NCBI RefSeq assembly: GCF_041320665.1
Contig: NZ_CP166730.1
Span: 3,038,001 to 3,102,000 of the forward strand
Direction: 5' to 3'
DNA length: 64,000 nucleotides
From: Comamonas sp. GB3 AK4-5
GTDB taxonomy: Bacteria; Pseudomonadota; Gammaproteobacteria; Burkholderiales; Burkholderiaceae_C
Position numbers and translations under genes: made by a program. Below, piece after piece: positions 15,777 to 25,751 of this stretch. The notes below the pieces were generated by a model, which worked only from the letters and a program-made list of their open reading frames with translations, had not been told where the DNA came from and made no database searches. Numbering within the stretch: position 1 is the stretch's first letter; each line of letters opens with the position of its first letter.

Positions 15777-17720
15777 TTAGTGCAAGGCGCGGTAAATGTC
15801 TTCGGCCAGCGCGGCCGAGATGCCGTCCACCGTCATCAGGTCTTCCACGCTGGCGTCCTGCACGCCGCGCACCCCGCCAAAGCGCTGCAGCAGGCGTGCG
15901 CGCTTCTTGGGGCCCACACCGGGGATTTCTTCCAGGCTGCTGCTGCCGGTGCGCACCTTGGCGCGGGCCGCACGCATGCCGGTGATGGCAAAGCGGTGGG
16001 CCTCATCGCGAATCTGTGCCACCAGCATCAGCGCAGCGGAGTCATGGCCCAGGTAGACCTTGGGCCTGCCATCGGCAAACACCAGCTCTTCCAGGCCCAC
16101 CTTGCGGCCCTCGCCTTTCTCCACACCTACGATGCGTGACAAGTCCAAGCCCAAGGCCGTGAACACCTCGCGCGCCATGCTGACCTGGCCCTTGCCGCCA
16201 TCCACCAGCACCAGGTCGGGCAGGCGCGGCGCCCCGGCGGGCAGCTCCGCGCCACCGGCCTCGGCCAGGGCCTGCGCCACGGGCTGGTAGCGGCGCGTGA
16301 GCACCTGGCGCATGGCGGCATAGTCGTCGCCCGGCGTGATGCCGTGGATGTTGAAGCGCCGGTATTCGCTACTTTGCATCTTGTGGTGGTGGAACACCAC
16401 GCAAGATGCCTGGGTGTTCTCACCCGCGGTGTGGGAGATGTCAAAGCATTCGATGGCCAGGCTCTCCAGCCCCTCCTGGGGCAGGTCCAGGGCCTCGGCC
16501 AGGGCGCGGGTGCGGGCCTGCTGCGAGCCCTCTTCGGACAGCAGCCGCGCCAGCTGGATGGCCGCGTTTTGCAGGGCCATATCGAGCCAGATGCGGCGCT
16601 GGCCGCGCGGTTGGTGCTGGCTGCTCACCTTGTAGCCGGCCTGCTGCGACAAGGCCTGGGCCAGTTGCAGATCCAGGGCCTCGCTGACCAGCAGCACCGG
16701 TGGCACGGCCACGTCGATGTAATGCTGGGCCACAAAGGCTTCCAGCACCCGCAACTCCACCGACTGGCGCTGCTCGGCGCCGTCTTCCGTGGCGTACACG
16801 CCCATGGCGTCATCCAGCTGGCTGGGGAAGTAGGCCCGGTCGCCCAGATGGCGGCCACCGCGCACCATGGCCAGGTTCACGCAGGCGCGTCCGCCCTGCA
16901 CCTTGACGGCCAGGATGTCCACATCGCGGTCGTCTGCCGTCTCGATGGCCTGCTGGTGCAGCACGGTGGACAGGGCCGAAATCTGGTTGCGCACCTCGGC
17001 CGCCAGCTCAAACTCCAGCTTGTCGGAATGCCCCATCATGCGCTGCTCCATGGTCTTGAGCAGGGCATCGGTTTCGCCGCGCAGCATGGCCTCGGCGTTG
17101 CGCACATCCAGGGCATAGGCCTCGGGTGAGATCAAGTCCACGCAGGGCCCGCTGCAGCGCTTGATCTGGTAGAGCAAGCAAGGCCGGGAGCGGTTGGCAA
17201 ACACCGTGTCCTCGCAGGTGCGCAGGCGGAAGACTTTTTGCAGCAGCTGTATGGTTTCCTTCACCGCCCAGGCACTGGGGTAAGGGCCAAAGTAACGGTG
17301 GCGCTTGTCCACGCTGCCCCGGTAATAGGCCATGCGAGGGAACTGCTGGCCGGGCGCACTGCCCTGTCCGTCCTTGCCCGCCAGACCGGTGATCTTCAGA
17401 TAGGGATAGCTTTTGTCGTCCCTGAACAGAATGTTGTACTTGGGGTGCTGGGTCTTGATGAGGTTGTTTTCCAGCAGCAAGGCCTCGGCCTCGGAGCGCA
17501 CCACCGTGGTGTCCAGGCGGACGATCTTGCTGACCATATGGCCTATGCGCGTGCCGCCATGGTCTTTCTGGAAATAACTGCCCACACGCCGCTTGAGGTT
17601 GCGGGCCTTGCCCACATAGAGCAAGGTGTCCGCCGCATCAAAGTAGCGGTAAACGCCCGGCAGCGCGGGCAGGCTGGCCACCTGGGCCAGGAGTTCGGCA
17701 GAGTGCACGTCAGAAGCCAT
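15777..17720 (-). CDS. uvrC: excinuclease ABC subunit C
   Basis: 647 residues. UvrC makes both incisions around damaged DNA in nucleotide excision repair. The GIY-YIG nuclease domain is N-terminal ([20 protein letters not shown], about 18-40), followed by a Cys-rich region ([16 protein letters not shown]), a UVR motif, the RNase H-like domain ([30 protein letters not shown]) and a C-terminal (HhH)2 ([20 protein letters not shown]). The start is ATG 17720. The stop TAA lies exactly in the TTA target duplication of IS-B, so the coding sequence is intact, but downstream pgsA is now displaced. Confidence 0.95.
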   Translation of the reverse strand: MASDVHSAELLAQVASLPALPGVYRYFDAADTLLYVGKARNLKRRVGSYFQKDHGGTRIGHMVSKIVRLDTTVVRSEAEALLLENNLIKTQHPKYNILFRDDKSYPYLKITGLAGKDGQGSAPGQQFPRMAYYRGSVDKRHRYFGPYPSAWAVKETIQLLQKVFRLRTCEDTVFANRSRPCLLYQIKRCSGPCVDLISPEAYALDVRNAEAMLRGETDALLKTMEQRMMGHSDKLEFELAAEVRNQISALSTVLHQQAIETADDRDVDILAVKVQGGRACVNLAMVRGGRHLGDRAYFPSQLDDAMGVYATEDGAEQRQSVELRVLEAFVAQHYIDVAVPPVLLVSEALDLQLAQALSQQAGYKVSSQHQPRGQRRIWLDMALQNAAIQLARLLSEEGSQQARTRALAEALDLPQEGLESLAIECFDISHTAGENTQASCVVFHHHKMQSSEYRRFNIHGITPGDDYAAMRQVLTRRYQPVAQALAEAGGAELPAGAPRLPDLVLVDGGKGQVSMAREVFTALGLDLSRIVGVEKGEGRKVGLEELVFADGRPKVYLGHDSAALMLVAQIRDEAHRFAITGMRAARAKVRTGSSSLEEIPGVGPKKRARLLQRFGGVRGVQDASVEDLMTVDGISAALAEDIYRALH

Positions 17721-17776
17721 AGCCTCTATTGTGCTGCGGCCTGGTGCCGCCCCGCACCAGGCGGGCCGCACTACCG

Positions 17777-17823
17777 AAAAAAGAGCTGCCGCTGTATATG
17801 GGGATTGCAGCTGCAGCTCTTTT
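17777..17823 (-). terminator. terminator after the Bug receptor gene
   Basis: AAAAGAGCTGC (about 17778-17788) pairs with GCAGCTCTTTT (17813-17823). It is T-rich on both sides, so it could work in either direction. It lies between the Bug gene and uvrC, both on the minus strand. Confidence 0.6.
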
Positions 17824-17883
17824 GACCATAAAACCCGCCCACCCGCACCGGAACGCCGCACGGATGGCGGGCGAATCCTGCGC

Positions 17884-18873
17884 TTACTCGGCCTGGATAT
17901 TGGCGGACTTCACCACCGTCGCCCAGCTCTTCAGATCGCTGGCCACCATGGCGCCCAGGGCCTTGGGCGCCATATAGTCGGCCATGGCGCCCTGCTCCTC
18001 GGCCTTTTTCTTGAATGCCGGGTCTTGCACCACCTGCTTCACATCGGCGGCCAGCTTGTCGATCACGGGCTGGGGCGTGCCCGCCGGGGCAAACAGCGCA
18101 AACCACGAAGTGGCGTTGACACCGGGCAAGCCCACTTCGGCCGTGGTGGGCACATGGGGCAGGCTGGGCAGGCGCTCCTTGCCGGTCACCGCCAGCACCT
18201 TGAGCTTGCCGCTTTGGATATGGGCCATGAAAGGTGGGGCCGTGCCAAAGGTCAGGTCCACCTGGCCGCCCAGCAAATCCTGCAGCGCCGGGCCTGTGCC
18301 CTTGTAGGGCACGTGCACCATTTGAATGCCCGCCTGCTGCTCCAGCATGGCGCCGGTCACATGCTGCAGCGAGCCATTGCCCGAGGACGCATAGTTCAGT
18401 TTGCCCACATGGGCCTTGGCGTAGGCTACCAGCTCCTTCATGTCCTTGACCGGCAAATCACCGCGCACCACGATGATTTGCGGCGCCGAGACCAGGCCGG
18501 CCACGGGCACAAAATCGCTTTGCTGCCAAGCCTGGCTCTTGCTCAGATGGGGCGAGATCACGTGAAAGCCCGAGTACTGCATCAGCAAGGTGTAGCCGTC
18601 GGCCGGGGCGCGTTTGACCTGGGCTGCGGCCAGATTGCCGTTGCCACCGCCCTTGTTTTCCACCACCACACTCTGGCCGATGACGGGCGCCAGCGCCTGG
18701 GCCACCATGCGCCCCGACAAGTCAGTAGTGCCACCGGCCGAGGCCGGCACGATGAAGGTAATGGCCTTGTTGGGATAGGCCTGGGCCCAGCTGGCGGCGG
18801 GCAAGGCCAGCGCCACAGCGGCTGCCAGGGCTGCGCCATGCAGGCGGCGGCGGGTGGTGAATGTGGTGTGCAT
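17884..18873 (-). CDS. Bug/TctC-family periplasmic solute-binding receptor
   Basis: 329 residues. A signal peptide ends near ASWAQA. The mature protein begins [19 protein letters not shown], with the phosphate- and carboxylate-binding loop typical of Bug proteins. [13 protein letters not shown] and [20 protein letters not shown] are also family hallmarks. Bug receptors bind carboxylates in the periplasm. It lies 155 bp after an HMG-CoA-lyase-like gene and a CoA-transferase gene on the same strand, so its ligand is probably the acid activated by that pathway. No TctAB membrane genes are present here. Confidence 0.9.
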   Translation of the reverse strand: MHTTFTTRRRLHGAALAAAVALALPAASWAQAYPNKAITFIVPASAGGTTDLSGRMVAQALAPVIGQSVVVENKGGGNGNLAAAQVKRAPADGYTLLMQYSGFHVISPHLSKSQAWQQSDFVPVAGLVSAPQIIVVRGDLPVKDMKELVAYAKAHVGKLNYASSGNGSLQHVTGAMLEQQAGIQMVHVPYKGTGPALQDLLGGQVDLTFGTAPPFMAHIQSGKLKVLAVTGKERLPSLPHVPTTAEVGLPGVNATSWFALFAPAGTPQPVIDKLAADVKQVVQDPAFKKKAEEQGAMADYMAPKALGAMVASDLKSWATVVKSANIQAE

Positions 18874-19028
18874 CAAAGTCTCCTTGGGTTGATTGCCTGT
18901 CGGCTTGTTATAGGGATGCGCCCGCCCCCTGCGGGCTCCCTGCTGCTGGAAAAAACTCCATGCCGCGCAGCCCGCGCCTTGCCCCCGCAAAACCCGCCGC
19001 TGCATCGCATGCGCTCTGACCGCTGCGC

Positions 19029-20009
19029 TCAGCCCTTGGCCAGGGCGCGCTCGCGGATCTCCTGAAAATTCGCCGGCGGCGCATGCAGCGCCCAGCGCGG
19101 CCCGGCCTTGGCAATCTGACTGGGAATGTCGTGACCGATCAAGGCCGGCAAGGACTGGGCCGCAGCCACCACGGCCTCCAGGTCCACGCCGGTGTCATAG
19201 CCCATCAGCGCCAGCGCATGGACGATGTCCTCGGTGCAGGCATTGCCGGAGGCTCCTGGCGCATAGGGGCAGCCGCCCAGGCCACCTATGGATGCATCAA
19301 AACGGTCGGCGCCAGCAGCTATGGATGCCAGCACATTGGCCAGCGCCATGCCGCGCGTATTGTGAAAGTGCAGCGTCAGCCCCAGCTGCGGCCAACGCTC
19401 CTTGCAGGCGGCCACCAACGCCAGCACCTGGCTGGGATAGGCCATGCCCGTGGTGTCGCACAGCGTCACGCCCTGCACGCCCAGATCGGCAAAGCGCTGC
19501 ACCCAGGCCAGCACCTCGGCCTGCGGCACCTCGCCCTCCATGGGGCAGCCAAAGCAGCAGGACAGCGAAACATTCACCGCCACCGCAGCCTGCTGCGCCG
19601 TAGCCACCACCTGCTGCAGAGCCGCAAACGACTGGCTGCGCTGCATGCGCAGATTGCAGAGGTTGTGGGTTTCGCTGACCGACATCACCAGATTCAGCTC
19701 GTCGGTGCGGGCATCGATGGCGCGCTCGGCGCCACGCACATTGGGCACCAGGGCGGTGTAGATGGTGCCGGGGCGGCGCTCTATCTCGCGCATCACGATC
19801 TCGCCATCGCGCAGCGCCGGAATCGCCGTGGGCGAGACAAAGGCCGTGACCTCGATCTTGGACAGCCCTGCCGCCGACAGCGCATTCACCAGCGCAATCT
19901 TGTCGGCCGTGGGCACAAAGGCCTGCTCCATCTGCAGCCCGTCGCGCGTACCCACCTCATTCATATAGATGCGGCGGCCCGCCCCCTGCCATACGTTCAC
20001 CGCGCTCAT
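19029..20009 (-). CDS. HMG-CoA lyase-like protein (DRE-TIM metallolyase)
   Basis: 326 residues. It starts with the family motif NEVGTRDGLQMEQAFVPTAD (divalent metal Asp, catalytic Arg). Later come HFHNTRGMALANVLA (metal His residues) and GGLGGCPYAPGASGNACTED, with the catalytic loop Cys. Members cleave 3-hydroxy-3-methylglutaryl-CoA or similar acyl-CoAs. Its ATG overlaps the stop of the upstream CoA-transferase gene (ATGA, 20006-20009), indicating translational coupling. Together they suggest activation and cleavage of a branched dicarboxylate; the substrate is unknown. Confidence 0.88.
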   Translation of the reverse strand: MSAVNVWQGAGRRIYMNEVGTRDGLQMEQAFVPTADKIALVNALSAAGLSKIEVTAFVSPTAIPALRDGEIVMREIERRPGTIYTALVPNVRGAERAIDARTDELNLVMSVSETHNLCNLRMQRSQSFAALQQVVATAQQAAVAVNVSLSCCFGCPMEGEVPQAEVLAWVQRFADLGVQGVTLCDTTGMAYPSQVLALVAACKERWPQLGLTLHFHNTRGMALANVLASIAAGADRFDASIGGLGGCPYAPGASGNACTEDIVHALALMGYDTGVDLEAVVAAAQSLPALIGHDIPSQIAKAGPRWALHAPPANFQEIRERALAKG

Positions 20010-21241
20010 TGAATGATCCCCTTGGCACGCAGCTGGGCAATCTGCTCACTGCTCAAACCCACTTCGGCCAGCACGGCATCGGTGTCGTCACCCACATGGG
20101 GGGCGCTACTGCGCACCGTGCCGGGCGTGCGTGAGAGCTTGGGCACCACGCCCGGCACTTCCACCTCATGCCCATCACGGGTGCGCTGGGTCAGAATCAT
20201 CTCGCGGGCACGGTAATGCGGGTCTTCGGCAATGTCCTTGGCGGTATAGACCTTGCCGGCCGGCACGCGGGCTGCGGCCAGTTGGTCCATCACCTGCTGC
20301 ACGCTCTGGCCCTGGGTCCAGGCGCCAATCACCGCATCGATTTCAGTCACCCGGGCCACACGGCCGGCGTTATCGGCCAGCTGTGGGTCGTCGGCCAAAT
20401 CCTGTCGGCCAATCGTGGCCATCAAGCGTTTGAAAATGGAGTCGCCATTGCCGGCCACCAGCACCCAACCGTCCTGGCAGGGATAGGCATTCGACGGTGC
20501 AATGCCCGGCAGCGCACTGCCCGCGGCCTCACGCACGGCGCCAAAGGCGCTGTATTCGGGCAGCAGGCTTTCCATCACATTGAACACGGCCTCGTGCAGG
20601 GCCACATCGATGACCTGGCCTGGCCCGCCCTGCACCTTGCGGTGGTACAGCGCCATCATCACGCCGATCACCCCATGCAGGGCCGCCAGCGTGTCGCCAA
20701 TCGACACGCCCACGCGCACCGGCACGCGACCGGGCTCGGCCGTCAGATGGCGCAGGCCGCCCATGGCTTCGCCGATCACACCAAAGCCCGGCAGATCGCG
20801 GTAGGGGCCGGTCTGGCCATAGCCGGAGATGCGCAAAATCACCAGACCGGGGTTGATGGCATGCAGCTGCTCGGGCGCCATGCCCCAGCCCTCCAGCGTG
20901 CCGGGGCGGAAGTTCTCCACCAGCACATCGGCCTCGGCAATCAGCTGGCGTGCCAGCTGCTGGGCCTCGGCCTGGCGCAGGTCCAGCGCCACCGAGCGCT
21001 TGTTGCGCGACTGCACCTGCCACCACACCGAGGTGCCGTCTTGAATCAGCCGCCAGTTGCGTAGCGGGTCGCCCGCGCCAGGGGCTTCGATCTTCACCAC
21101 ATCGGCGCCGAACTCGCCCAGGGTCTTGCCGCAAAAAGGCCCGGCAATCAGTTGCCCCATTTCCACCACTTTCACCCCTTGCAGCGCGCGCGGCGTGGCG
21201 GTCTGGGTGGCGGGGTCGCGTATCCATTGTGTTGTGGACAT
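20006..21241 (-). CDS. CaiB/BaiF-family (class III) CoA-transferase
   Basis: 411 residues. Family motifs: VVEMGQLIAGPFCGKTLGEF near the N-terminus, KIEAPGAGDPLRNW, RNKRSVALDLR and DVLVENFRPGTLEGWG. The catalytic Asp of the family is in ISGYGQTGPYRDLPGFGVIG. It moves CoA between carboxylic acids. The frame is open far upstream, but only the ATG at 21241 starts a conserved protein. It overlaps the HMG-CoA-lyase-like gene by four bases and is divergent from a LysR regulator, probably its controller. Confidence 0.9.
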   Translation of the reverse strand: MSTTQWIRDPATQTATPRALQGVKVVEMGQLIAGPFCGKTLGEFGADVVKIEAPGAGDPLRNWRLIQDGTSVWWQVQSRNKRSVALDLRQAEAQQLARQLIAEADVLVENFRPGTLEGWGMAPEQLHAINPGLVILRISGYGQTGPYRDLPGFGVIGEAMGGLRHLTAEPGRVPVRVGVSIGDTLAALHGVIGVMMALYHRKVQGGPGQVIDVALHEAVFNVMESLLPEYSAFGAVREAAGSALPGIAPSNAYPCQDGWVLVAGNGDSIFKRLMATIGRQDLADDPQLADNAGRVARVTEIDAVIGAWTQGQSVQQVMDQLAAARVPAGKVYTAKDIAEDPHYRAREMILTQRTRDGHEVEVPGVVPKLSRTPGTVRSSAPHVGDDTDAVLAEVGLSSEQIAQLRAKGIIQ

Positions 21242-21403
21242 AGCTCTTTGTCTCCATTCCATGGCCCTTATCGCAAGGCCTGTCACCAGCCATCTTGCCG
21301 CCAGAGCCATGGCGTGCAAAACGCTGAAATGCGAAGCTGCCATCGCATTTGGGCATAGCCAAAGCCACCCACGGGATAATGGCCGCCCAGTTCTCCCCGC
21401 CTT

Positions 21404-22309
21404 ATGAAACTCGACCCCGTCACCCTGCGCCTGTTTGTGGCCGTCATGGAAGAAAGCGCCATCGCCCGTGCTGCCGCGCGCGAGCATATTGCGCCCTCGG
21501 CCGCCAGCCGCCGCCTGGCCGATCTGGAGGCCCAGTTGCAGGTGGAGCTGTTCACCCGCAGCAACCGCGGCAGCCAGCCCACGGCAGCGGCCTATGCGCT
21601 CTTGAACATGGCGCGCAGCGTGCTCAATGAGCTGGACGGCATTGCCACGCAAATCAAGGACTACGGCCGTGACCACGGCAGCGGCCTGCGCGGCCATGTG
21701 CGCGTGGTGGCGAACATCTCGGCCATCACCCAGTTTCTGCCGGCGCAGCTGCAGCGTTTTCTGGCCCAGCACCCCCAGGTGGATGTGCGTCTGCAGGAGC
21801 GGGTGAGCACCGACATCGCCCGCGCCGTGGCCGACAACGAGGCCGATATCGGCCTGCTCAATGCCGGCAGCTATGGCGAAAAACTCAGCCTGCGCCCCTA
21901 CCGGTGCGACCGGCTCACCGTGGTCGTGCCCCTGGGCCATGCCCTGGTGCGACGGCGCAGCGTGCGCCTGGCCGAGTTGGTGCAATACGACTGGGTGGGC
22001 ATGCATGCCGGCAGCGCACTCAACCATCTGGTCACCCGTGCCGCAGCCGACCAGGGTCTGCAGCTGCGGCTGCGCATGAAGGTCACGGGCTATGACGCCC
22101 TGTGCCTGATGGTGGCCTCCGGCCTGGGCATTGGCATACTGCCCGAGGGCAGCGCCCGCCTCTACCTGGGCGCACTGCCGCTGCGCAGCATTCGTCTGCA
22201 AGAGCCCTGGGCCGAGCGCCAGCTGATGCTGTGCGTGCGCGCCACCGAGGCCCTGCCCCCCGTCACCCAGCTGCTGGCCACGCATTTGTGCCAGCCGGCC
22301 ACCGATTGA
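21404..22309 (+). CDS. LysR-family transcriptional regulator
   Basis: 301 residues. The N-terminal HTH is VTLRLFVAVMEESAIARAAA followed by IAPSAASRRLADLEAQL, and the C-terminal effector domain ends with ASGLGIGILPEGSARLY. It is divergent from the CoA-transferase / HMG-CoA-lyase / Bug operon with a 162-bp gap, the classic arrangement for a LysR regulator and its target. It probably senses the acid handled by that pathway. Confidence 0.9.
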   Translation: MKLDPVTLRLFVAVMEESAIARAAAREHIAPSAASRRLADLEAQLQVELFTRSNRGSQPTAAAYALLNMARSVLNELDGIATQIKDYGRDHGSGLRGHVRVVANISAITQFLPAQLQRFLAQHPQVDVRLQERVSTDIARAVADNEADIGLLNAGSYGEKLSLRPYRCDRLTVVVPLGHALVRRRSVRLAELVQYDWVGMHAGSALNHLVTRAAADQGLQLRLRMKVTGYDALCLMVASGLGIGILPEGSARLYLGALPLRSIRLQEPWAERQLMLCVRATEALPPVTQLLATHLCQPATD

Positions 22310-22318
22310 AACCTGTCC

Positions 22319-23470
22319 ATGCTTGCCTTCTTCCCCCTGCCCCTCGAGGCCCATGACTCTGTTGCAGCCCCCCGTCGCAGCTGGGATATTTTTTGCCAGG
22401 TCATAGACAACTTTGGCGATGTGGGCGTGTGCTGGCGCGCCGCGGCCGAGCTGGTGGCGCGCGGCCAGACCGTGCGGCTGTGGATGGACGATGCCAGCGC
22501 CCTGCAGTGGATGGCGCCCACGCCCCATCCCGCCGGCCTGACGGTGCATGCCTGGCCCACGCAGCTCGGCGATGCGCTCACAGACATTGGCGCTGGTGTG
22601 GGCGATGTGGTGGTCGAGGCCTTTGGCTGCGAAATCCCCGCACCCTTTGTGCAGGCCATTGCCGACCGGGCTGCGGCCGGGCAGGCGCCGGTGTGGATCA
22701 ATCTGGAATACCTGTCCGCCGAAGACTATGTGGCGCGCTGCCACCGCCTGCCCTCGCGTTTGATGAGCGGGCCGGCCGCCGGGCTGACACGCTGGTTTTT
22801 CTACCCCGGTTTTACGGCCGACACCGGCGGCCTGCTGGCCGAGCAAGACCTGCCCACACGCCAGGCCGCGTTCGATCGCGCGGGCTGGCGCACGGCCCGC
22901 GGGCTGCAGGCCGGCGACTACGCCATCAGCCTGTTTTGCTACGAGCCCCCGGCCCTGGCCGAGCTGCTGGCCCAGTTGCAACCCGGCCCGCACAGTGCCG
23001 AATGGCAGCCACGGCTGCTGCTCACCCCCGGCCGCGCCACAGCCGCCGTCGACGCGGCCATGCAGGCCCAGCCAGACTTCAAAAACATAGCTAGCCATGT
23101 CCTGTCCATCTGCCCGCAGCCGCAGTTTGACGAAATGCTCTGGGCCTGCGACCTGAACCTGGTGCGCGGCGAAGATTCGCTGGTCCGGGCGCTGTGGGCC
23201 GGCCAGCCCATGGTCTGGCATATCTACCCCCAGCATGACAACGCCCACCATGCCAAGCTCAACGCCTTTCTGGACTGGCTGCAGGCCCCTGGGTCTTTAC
23301 GGTCTTTCCACCATGCCTGGAATGGCATGGCGGCCCCGAGCACCCTACCCCTTCTCACGCCCCAGCTGCTGCGCGAATGGCAGGCCTGCATGCTTGCGGC
23401 GCGTCAAAGATTGCGTGCCCAGACCGGGCTGATCGGCCAGCTGCTGCAGTTCGTGGCGGAAAAAAGCTAA
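22319..23470 (+). CDS. earP: EF-P arginine rhamnosyltransferase EarP
   Basis: 383 residues. EarP transfers rhamnose from dTDP-rhamnose to an arginine of EF-P. The N-terminal signature SWDIFCQVIDNFGDVGVCWR is diagnostic; it includes the Asp that acts on the acceptor arginine. The C-terminal donor site shows FDEMLWACDLNLVRGEDSLV and GQPMVWHIYPQ. It lies directly upstream of efp (164 bp), whose product carries Arg32, so enzyme and substrate are paired in one locus. It starts 10 bp after the LysR gene. Confidence 0.95.
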   Translation: MLAFFPLPLEAHDSVAAPRRSWDIFCQVIDNFGDVGVCWRAAAELVARGQTVRLWMDDASALQWMAPTPHPAGLTVHAWPTQLGDALTDIGAGVGDVVVEAFGCEIPAPFVQAIADRAAAGQAPVWINLEYLSAEDYVARCHRLPSRLMSGPAAGLTRWFFYPGFTADTGGLLAEQDLPTRQAAFDRAGWRTARGLQAGDYAISLFCYEPPALAELLAQLQPGPHSAEWQPRLLLTPGRATAAVDAAMQAQPDFKNIASHVLSICPQPQFDEMLWACDLNLVRGEDSLVRALWAGQPMVWHIYPQHDNAHHAKLNAFLDWLQAPGSLRSFHHAWNGMAAPSTLPLLTPQLLREWQACMLAARQRLRAQTGLIGQLLQFVAEKS

Positions 23471-23634
23471 AATCACGCTTTTGCCTCTTCGGCCCGTCCC
23501 TCATGGCTTTTCATGCGGCGGACTGCAGCCGTAGGATGCTCCCGCCGCGGAACATGCGGCAGGCCCTTCGCCATGGAATGCCATGGACGCTCTTGCCTGC
23601 TGCGTAGAGCGGCTTCACCCTCAGCAAGACAGCT

Positions 23635-24189
23635 ATGAAAATCGCTCAAGAAATCCGCGCCGGCAACGTGATCATGTTCGGCAAGGACCCCATGATCGTT
23701 CTGAAGACCGAATACGCCCGTGGCGGCCGTGGCGCTGCCACCGTGCGCATGAAGCTCAAGAGCCTGATCGGCAACTTCGGCACGGAAAACGTGTTCAAGG
23801 CCGACGACAAGATCGACAACGTGATCCTGGACAAGAAGGACTGCACCTACTCCTACTTCGCTGACCCGATGTATGTGTGGATGGACCCCGAATTCAACCA
23901 GTACGAAGTCGAAGCCGAAAACATGGCCGACGCTCTGAACTACCTGGAAGACGGCATGACCGCCGAAGTGGTGTTCTATGACGGCAAGGCCATCTCGGTC
24001 GAACTGCCCACCACCATCGTGCGCGAAATCACCTGGACCGAGCCAGCCGTGAAGGGTGACACCTCCGGCAAGGTGCTCAAGCCCGCCAAGATCGCTACCG
24101 GTTTTGAAGTGGCTGTGCCCCTGTTCGTGGCCCAGGAAGACAAGATCGAAATCGACACCCGCACCGGCGAATACCGCAAGCGCGTGTAA
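23635..24189 (+). CDS. efp: translation elongation factor P, Arg32 type
   Basis: 184 residues, the usual length. EF-P relieves ribosome stalling at proline runs. Domain I has the tip loop [14 protein letters not shown] with Arg at position 32 (lysine in enterobacteria), the residue modified by EarP. Domain III ends [18 protein letters not shown] strong terminator follows. The 164-bp leader between earP and efp contains no gene and may hold its own promoter. Confidence 0.97.
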   Translation: MKIAQEIRAGNVIMFGKDPMIVLKTEYARGGRGAATVRMKLKSLIGNFGTENVFKADDKIDNVILDKKDCTYSYFADPMYVWMDPEFNQYEVEAENMADALNYLEDGMTAEVVFYDGKAISVELPTTIVREITWTEPAVKGDTSGKVLKPAKIATGFEVAVPLFVAQEDKIEIDTRTGEYRKRV

Positions 24190-24219
24190 TGGTGCCGCAG
24201 CCCCGGCTGCGCTCCATGC

Positions 24220-24248
24220 AAAAAGGCTTCCCATGGGAAGCCTTTTTT
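24220..24248 (+). terminator. efp terminator
   Basis: AAGGCTTCC and GGAAGCCTT form a 9-bp stem around CATG, with A-runs before and T-runs after, so it can act on both strands. Confidence 0.85.
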
Positions 24249-24278
24249 GTGTCTGCGTCTCTGCGCAAGGGCCACGCC

Positions 24279-24584
24279 CTAGCCCAATGCGTCGGTCGCA
24301 GCGGCAGCAGGCTCCGAAGAAGACTCCACCAGGGCCTTGACCGCAATCGACTGCAGATGCCGCAATGCGCGGCGCTGCTGCAGCACGCGCCACACATTGA
24401 ACACCACCAGCACCGCGATCAGCGCGAGCAAAAACACGGCCTTGCCGCTCCACGCCCACAGGCCCACAAATACCAGCGGCGGAATGATTTCAACGGCCAG
24501 CCTCGGGGCCAGGCTGCCGCCTGCCAGGCGCTGGTAACGTTCCAGCAGCGTACGTTCGGCATGTGTCAAAGAAGCCAAAGGCAT
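24279..24584 (-). CDS. small membrane protein, unknown
   Basis: 101 residues from ATG 24584 (MPLASLTHAERTLLERYQRL). Two adjacent hydrophobic stretches, about 31-45 (VEIIPPLVFVGLWAW) and 49-65 (VFLLALIAVLVVFNVW), look like a membrane hairpin. A basic segment (LQQRRALRHLQ) and a flexible Ala-rich tail follow. Family not recognised. It converges on efp, separated by the terminator. A further in-frame ATG at 24641 would add 19 residues and is less likely. Confidence 0.55.
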   Translation of the reverse strand: MPLASLTHAERTLLERYQRLAGGSLAPRLAVEIIPPLVFVGLWAWSGKAVFLLALIAVLVVFNVWRVLQQRRALRHLQSIAVKALVESSSEPAAAATDALG

Positions 24585-24713
24585 GTGTCCAGTTTCCCTT
24601 CCATGAGGAGCACGCCATGCGCTTGGCTGCTGACTCTGCACTTTATATCACCTGGATATCCAGATACAGAGTGCGCAGGCTGCTCTCTTTTTTGAATGAC
24701 GGTCGCTGGCGAC

Positions 24714-25751
24714 TCAATCCACCTTGGCACCCGAAGCCTTGACCACTGGCGCCCAGTTGGCCACTTCGCTGCGGATAAAACTGCCGAACTGCGCCGGTGT
24801 GTTGTGCTCTGCCACGGCGCCCAGCTTGGCGTAAGCCTCTTTGACCTCGGGCTTGTCGAAGGCCGCGTTCATGGCCTTGTTGAGCTTGTCCACGATGGGC
24901 TTGGGCGTGCCCTTGGGGGCGATCAGGCCAAACCAGCTGCTGACGTCAAAACGCTCCACACCGCTTTCCTCCAGGGTGGGCAGATCGGGAGCCGAGGGTG
25001 AGCGCGTCTTCGTGGTCACGGCCAGGGCCTTGAGCTTGCCGCCCTGCACCTGGGGCCAGGCCGAGGGCATGTTGTCGAACATGAACTGCACCTGGTTGCC
25101 CATCAAATCGGTCAAGGCCGGGGCGCTGCCCTTGTAGGGCACATGCTGGGTCTGCAGGCCGGTGCGCACCTTGAACAGCTCGGCCGCCATGTGGATGGAG
25201 GTGCCGCTACCCGAGGAGGCATAGGACACCTTGTCGTTGTTGGCCTTGGCCCAGGCGATCAGCTCCTTCACATTCTTGGCCGGCACGCTGGGGTGGACCA
25301 CCAGCACATTGGGCACCTTGGCGCCCAGGGCCACGGCCTCGAAGTCACGGTTCAGGTCGAACTTCACATTCGGGTAGAGCGTCTGATTGATGGCGCTGGT
25401 CACGGCCACAAACAGCAGGGTGTAGCCATCGGGCTGGGCGGCGGCCACCAGGTCGGTGGCGATATTGCTGCCGCCGCCGGGCTTGTTGTCCACCATAAAG
25501 GTCTGGCCCAGGGCCTGTGTCAGCTCCTTGGCCATGATGCGCGCCACCACGTCGGTGGTGCCACCGGCCGAAAAGCCCACCACGATGCGCACGGGCTTGG
25601 CGGGATAGGTGCCGCTGGCCTGGCTCTGCGCCTGAGCGGGCAGTTGCAGGCCCAGCGCCCCCACAGCCAGCAGACCGGCAGCCGCCTGGATGAGATGGCG
25701 GCGTGCGCCGGAAGCCGAGGTGCGAGCGGTGAAAGAGGTTGCGGTGGCCAT
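24714..25751 (-). CDS. Bug/TctC-family periplasmic solute-binding receptor
   Basis: 345 residues. An N-terminal signal (ARRHLIQAAAGLLAVGALG) ends near QAQA. The mature domain has KPVRIVVGFSAGGTTDVVAR, VDNKPGGGSNIATDLVAAA and QHVPYKGSAPALTDLMGNQV, the usual Bug motifs. It stands alone: no transporter or enzyme genes are in the same transcript, so the ligand cannot be guessed. It shares the fold, but not close sequence, with the receptor at 17884. Confidence 0.9.
   Translation of the reverse strand: MATATSFTARTSASGARRHLIQAAAGLLAVGALGLQLPAQAQSQASGTYPAKPVRIVVGFSAGGTTDVVARIMAKELTQALGQTFMVDNKPGGGSNIATDLVAAAQPDGYTLLFVAVTSAINQTLYPNVKFDLNRDFEAVALGAKVPNVLVVHPSVPAKNVKELIAWAKANNDKVSYASSGSGTSIHMAAELFKVRTGLQTQHVPYKGSAPALTDLMGNQVQFMFDNMPSAWPQVQGGKLKALAVTTKTRSPSAPDLPTLEESGVERFDVSSWFGLIAPKGTPKPIVDKLNKAMNAAFDKPEVKEAYAKLGAVAEHNTPAQFGSFIRSEVANWAPVVKASGAKVD

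Noticed and set aside
20006..23251. One open frame of 1081 codons on the minus strand
   Set aside because: Only the last 411 codons (from ATG 21241) match a protein family. The upstream part runs antisense to the LysR and earP genes, a GC-rich shadow frame.
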